Shown here: piece by piece, positions 23,523 through 26,500 of the stretch | Position numbering within the stretch: position 1 is the first letter of the stretch | How the letters are laid out: each line of letters opens with the position of its first letter | Assembly: GCA_030424825.1 (NCBI GenBank) | Contig: JAUHWE010000001.1 | Coordinates: forward strand, 1 to 26,500 | Reading direction: 5' to 3' | DNA from: Verrucomicrobiia bacterium | GTDB taxonomy: Bacteria > Verrucomicrobiota > Verrucomicrobiia > Opitutales > Opitutaceae | Length of the DNA: 26,500 nt | The notes under the pieces: model-generated | Databases searched by the model: none | The model's input: the letters and a program-made list of their open reading frames with translations, nothing else | Told to the model about the DNA's origin: nothing | Translations under genes and position numbers: made by a program

Positions 23523-24485
23523 CTACCGTCTTATCACGCCGGACCGCCGTAGTGATTCCACATGATAATCGAACCAGATTTTTTCGTATAGCTTCATGGT
23601 TGCCCCTCGATTGTGGTCCATGTCTTCGATTTCTAAATACGTGTGGTCTACTTCCAGATCCAGAAGGGCCTGATGAAAATCCCGAATAGTAACGAGGTGC
23701 CCCGGATCCTTGGTGCCGCAGAAGATATTGATCCGCATCTTCCCGCGAATCTGGTCGATGTTCTTTTTCAGAAGTTCAAATGCATCGTTGTCGATAAAGT
23801 TCTGTCTATCTGGGCCCAGGTAATTATTCGGGTACTCATCGGGCTTGTTGGGATCGAATCCATCCGACGTCCGCGGCACATTCCCTGCCTGGCAACTCAA
23901 GGAATAGAACAGCTCCGGATACTTCATGGCTAATCGAGTGGATCCGCGACCGCCCATCGAGTACCCCTCGATACAACGACCTTCCCGTTTGGCAATCGTC
24001 CGATAGCTCCGATCGATGTGTGGTATCAGCTCTTTAATGACAACGGTCTCGAGGGGGATTTTCCCGTCATAGGAATCTTTGTAGAAGGTCGTCCGCCCTC
24101 CATTGGGGCGAACGATAATCATCGGCGGCCAGCGACCATCCACAATCCCTTCGTGGAGCAGCTGCATGTCCTGAAATCCCTGAAATGACGTCTTTCCGTT
24201 CCCGTGCAGATTGTAGACAACCGGATACCGCATCGTACCAGACGCTTCGTACTGTGGCGGCAGGTAAATGTAATAGCTGACGTCTTGCCCTGCCGCAGAA
24301 CTCCTGAACGTCTTCCAGTGCACTCCCTTTGGCAGCAATCCCTCGTGGGGCTTGGCATCCCAGTCGATAATCGCCCCATTGGCAGCGGAATCATACTTGG
24401 GAGAGTCACTGAAAAGCGGAGAAACGGCCATCAGAAAAATAGACAGCAGGACGGACAGGGAACGAAAAGGGCTCAGAAACTTCAT
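23523..24485 (-). CDS. Secreted alpha/beta-hydrolase esterase (putative esterase family, PF00756-like)
   Basis: 320 residues with a signal peptide (about 1-26, ending LFS). The alpha/beta-hydrolase fold is evident: YYIYLPPQYEASGTMRYPVVYNLHG (oxyanion region), nucleophile elbow GYSMGG with Ser176, a likely acid near GTKD (Asp260) and His291 in DMDHNRG. It resembles feruloyl/acetyl esterases of the Fes/esterase-D type, which remove ester decorations from plant or algal polysaccharides. It is presumably periplasmic or extracellular. The start codon is only about 50 bp from an inserted IS element, so its native promoter may have been displaced or replaced. Confidence 0.9.
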   Translation of the reverse strand: MKFLSPFRSLSVLLSIFLMAVSPLFSDSPKYDSAANGAIIDWDAKPHEGLLPKGVHWKTFRSSAAGQDVSYYIYLPPQYEASGTMRYPVVYNLHGNGKTSFQGFQDMQLLHEGIVDGRWPPMIIVRPNGGRTTFYKDSYDGKIPLETVVIKELIPHIDRSYRTIAKREGRCIEGYSMGGRGSTRLAMKYPELFYSLSCQAGNVPRTSDGFDPNKPDEYPNNYLGPDRQNFIDNDAFELLKKNIDQIRGKMRINIFCGTKDPGHLVTIRDFHQALLDLEVDHTYLEIEDMDHNRGATMKLYEKIWFDYHVESLRRSGVIRR

Positions 24486-24535
24486 TGCATTAGGGATACT
24501 CGGAAAGCAGAATTCGCATCAATAGGCTCTCTGAG

Positions 24536-25447
24536 AGAGTGTCCAATAAGTCCATTTAGGCAAGTCTGGCGACCATAAGTCGAGTCATGGCGATGTGTAT
24601 CATCGCTTGCGAGGAACTGGTGGTTCGCTCGAAGTCCTTGCTGAGCCTGCGGCTGTTTTCAAGCCATGCAAACGTGCGTTCCACGATCCAGCGTCTTGGC
24701 AGAACCTCGAATCCTTCGGCCGCGTCGCGGCGCCTGACTATCTCGAGGTCGATCCGGCGATGTCTCCTGATGCTGGATACCCATTGGACGAGCTTGCCGC
24801 GATAGCCCCCGTCGGCCCAGACCTTGCGAATCCAGCCGTGCTTGCCCTCAAGCTTTTCTAGAACAAGCCGGGCTCCGTCCCGGTCCTGGACCGCCGCCGA
24901 GTGGACCACGCAGGCAAGCACGAGTCCAAGCGTGTCCACGAGTATGTGCCGCTTCCTTCCCTTAATCCTCTTTCCTGCATCATAGCCGCGAACCCCGCCG
25001 TTGCGAGCAGTTCGCACGCTCTGCGAGTCGATGATCGCGGCAGTGGGAGCTTTTTTTTACCGCTGCGGCAGCGTACGTAGTCGCGCAGCTGGTCATGCAG
25101 CCTCTCCCAGGCCCCTTCGCTCTTCCACTTCGAGAAGTAGTGATAGCAGATCCGCCACGGCGGCAGGTCCTTGGGCATCATGCGCCAGGCTATGCCGCCG
25201 CGGACCAGATAGAAGATCCCGTCGAGCACGCGACGTTTGCTGTAGCGCGGCGGGCGGCCCATCTTGCCTGGACCGGGTATCATCGGTTCCAGTACGCTCC
25301 ATTCCCCGTCGGTGAGATCGCTGTTGTAGCCTTCTTCTTTCATCGACTCCCTATTATGGGAAGCGATTTTCAAAAAGCGCTAACAAAATGAGCGAAACAC
25401 GAAAAAAGTTGGCCTAAACGCAGAGATCACGACTTATTGGACACTTT
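24536..25447 (-). mobile_element. IS5-family insertion sequence (IS427-like)
   Basis: Terminal inverted repeats 24536-24552 and 25431-25447 match at 16 of 17 (core AGTGTCCAATAAGTC). They are flanked by CTGAG (24531-24535) and CTTAG (25448-25452), which could be an imperfect CTNAG target duplication. The element is ~912 bp, carries one transposase split in two frames, and looks richer in G+C than its surroundings. Group assignment is from the two-frame organisation and protein motifs. Confidence 0.9.
24556..25373 (-). CDS. IS5-family DDE transposase, two frames joined by predicted -1 frameshift
   Basis: The first frame (25373 down to the slippery site; a later start at 25343 is possible) encodes the DUF4096-like N-terminal part: [43 protein letters not shown]. 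At 25051-25058 the coding strand has eight As then G. A -1 slip there moves to the second frame: [47 protein letters not shown], and [17 protein letters not shown]. These carry the DDE residues (Asp of IIDSQ, Asp of WADGG, Glu of VERTF). The fused product would be about 272 residues, normal for the family. Without the shift, the first frame continues to 24858 and ends uselessly. No other damage is visible, so the element may be active. Confidence 0.88.
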
Positions 25448-25595
25448 CTTAGCATGCTTTGCCCATCAAGCAAGAACCCAAATTGACTGGGTTCAACGGA
25501 TACATTCCGATCGGGTATTAACACTGAAAAATACAGAAGCGCGTCGCAATTGCCGGAAGTCACAGGTTGAACTCGGAAAGCCCTTCTCCAAGCAT

Positions 25596-25642
25596 CCATT
25601 CCCCTATTGCAAAAATCCTCAGAATTTGACCATTCCCCTATT
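25596..25642 (+). repeat. 13-bp direct repeat pair upstream of porin gene
   Basis: CCATTCCCCTATT occurs exactly at 25596-25608 and 25630-25642, starts 34 bp apart, about three helical turns. It lies ~190 bp before the porin start. The rest of 25453-25827 holds no gene I can support. It could be a regulator site or chance. Confidence 0.4.
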
Positions 25643-25827
25643 CAATCGTGTACTTCGATCACAAGAGGGACCCAGATTTAGAAAGAAAGAGGGCAATCAA
25701 TCGACTCGTTTCAAACCGTTTTGTCCAATCGCTTGCTAAAAGTTGGAATTTCCCTCTATCGCGACCGGCTTATTTCAGTATCGCCAATCAACTAGGATTA
25801 GGCTCAGATCGCTCGCTTTAAATCGTT

Positions 25828-26500
25828 ATGCTAACACAAAATCGCCTTATCATCGTCGCAATCCTCACGTTTGGCTCGTACCTTTTGGCCGAGGAACCCT
25901 GCGACACGCTCCAGACAATGGGACACGTCTACGATTCCAAGGACGGACCCATTGAGCATATCAAGCTCTTCGGCACTGCCCAATACCAGATCGGCCATAT
26001 TGACGGGACCGATTCGGCGGGCAACAGCTTCTCAGACTCCCAGAACGAGTTCCGCCGCATCTGGGTCGGAGGGGACGTCCAGTTTCTGCAAGGTTTTCTT
26101 CTCAAAACCGTTCTCAGTCTGACCCAGGGGAAAGACGCCGCCACCGGCGATCAAGACATCGAGTTCCAACACTTTCGGAACCTCTATCTCTCCTACGACT
26201 TCGCCAAGGGAAACAGCAGCTATTCCCACTACAAGCGCTTTGAAGTCGGGTACGGCAGGCGCAGTTTAAAGCTGGCGGACGAATGGCAACGATCTGCCTA
26301 TCTATTCGATCCCGTAGAGAGATCCCCCTTTTCCAACAAACTCTGGCCCGCGGACGAAGGTGGCTCACACCCGGCCGGAGCCTGGATCCGAGTGGCGAAG
26401 GACAATAACGACATAGATTTCGGCATCTATTCCACCACACATGATGACGAATTTCCAGGTTGGGAAGATGGCATCCTCTTTTATTCGCAGTGGACCCACA
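25828..26500 (+). CDS. Phosphate-selective-porin-like (OprO/OprP) outer-membrane protein, 3' partial
   Basis: The frame opens at ATG 25828 and is still open at the window end (224 codons seen). A signal peptide (MLTQNRLIIVAILTFGSYLLA, then EEP) is followed by alternating beta-strand sequence: HIKLFGTAQYQIGHID, EFRRIWVGGDVQFLQGFLLKTVLSL, FRNLYLSYDFAKG, KRFEVGYGRRSLKLADEWQRSAYLFDPVERSPF. The pattern RR.ZZG..., K....E and the strand spacing fit Porin_O_P-type barrels, but only the N-terminal half is visible, so the family call is moderate. Such porins pass phosphate, polyphosphate or other anions. No Pho-box like those of the EF-hand genes is seen upstream. Confidence 0.7.
   Translation, partial: MLTQNRLIIVAILTFGSYLLAEEPCDTLQTMGHVYDSKDGPIEHIKLFGTAQYQIGHIDGTDSAGNSFSDSQNEFRRIWVGGDVQFLQGFLLKTVLSLTQGKDAATGDQDIEFQHFRNLYLSYDFAKGNSSYSHYKRFEVGYGRRSLKLADEWQRSAYLFDPVERSPFSNKLWPADEGGSHPAGAWIRVAKDNNDIDFGIYSTTHDDEFPGWEDGILFYSQWTH

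Noticed and set aside
24518..24529. 12-base match ATCAATAGGCTC shared with 19362-19373 in the riboswitch
   Set aside because: Too short, no surrounding similarity, and the second site has no riboswitch core; taken as coincidence.
25437..25739. 100-codon open frame starting inside the right end of the insertion sequence
   Set aside because: Starts within the IS terminus, composition unlike neighbouring genes, no domain, signal peptide or ribosome-binding site; probably chance.

Overview
The window looks like a free-living, Gram-negative, probably marine heterotroph of the PVC superphylum, most likely Verrucomicrobiota (Opitutae-like). This is inferred from gene content only: three secreted formylglycine-type sulfatases, a DUF1080 protein, a DUF2959 lipoprotein, an SSS sugar-type symporter with an exported aldose epimerase, a TonB receptor, a porin, and a YtgCR-like permease/repressor fusion as known in Chlamydia. 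No rRNA, tRNA, CRISPR array or phage gene was seen.

Layout. 1-2441 (+): the end of an ABC metal-uptake operon. It holds a permease fused to a DtxR/MntR-type regulator (cut by the window edge) and a second permease, separated by a perfect 26-bp hairpin. 2600-4718 (-): sulfatase then DUF2959 lipoprotein. 4943-6388 (+): a divergent second sulfatase, with a 16-bp palindrome between the two. 6459-6672: a degenerate MITE-like element. 6715-7656 (+): an orphan TctC-type binding protein. 7880-10750 (-): aldose epimerase then Na+/solute symporter. 10955-11479 (+): a small Gly-rich secreted protein. 11800-13247 (+): two tandem paralogous EF-hand secreted proteins with duplicated, Pho-box-like control regions.

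13318-19123 (-): a complete vitamin B12 scavenging operon. Its order is TonB receptor, BtuF-like binding protein, BtuC permease, BtuD ATPase and a PduO-type adenosyltransferase. It is headed by a compact cobalamin riboswitch (19333-19428, with an 8-bp closing stem) and a leader whose segments can pair in two exclusive ways. The genes carry cobalamin across both membranes and convert it to adenosylcobalamin, which probably feeds back on the riboswitch.

19691-22283 (-): a third sulfatase then a DUF1080 protein, divergent from an NHL beta-propeller protein (22422-23459, +). 23523-24485 (-): a secreted esterase. An IS5-family insertion sequence with an A8 programmed-frameshift site (about 24536-25447) sits about 50 bp upstream of the esterase start. 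The window ends inside a phosphate-selective-porin-like gene (25828 onward).

Intergenic regions are scattered with palindromic repeats whose 5' foot is GTAG, often as inverted pairs (1362-1430, 7667-7817, 12361-12605, 19530-19608, with single units near 2501 and 23491). They look like REP/BIME elements mobilised by a RAYT (TnpA_REP) transposase, which is not in the window. The points most worth following are the permease-repressor fusion, the minimal cobalamin riboswitch with its leader switch, the duplicated heptamer promoters of the EF-hand genes, and the GTAG repeat families.
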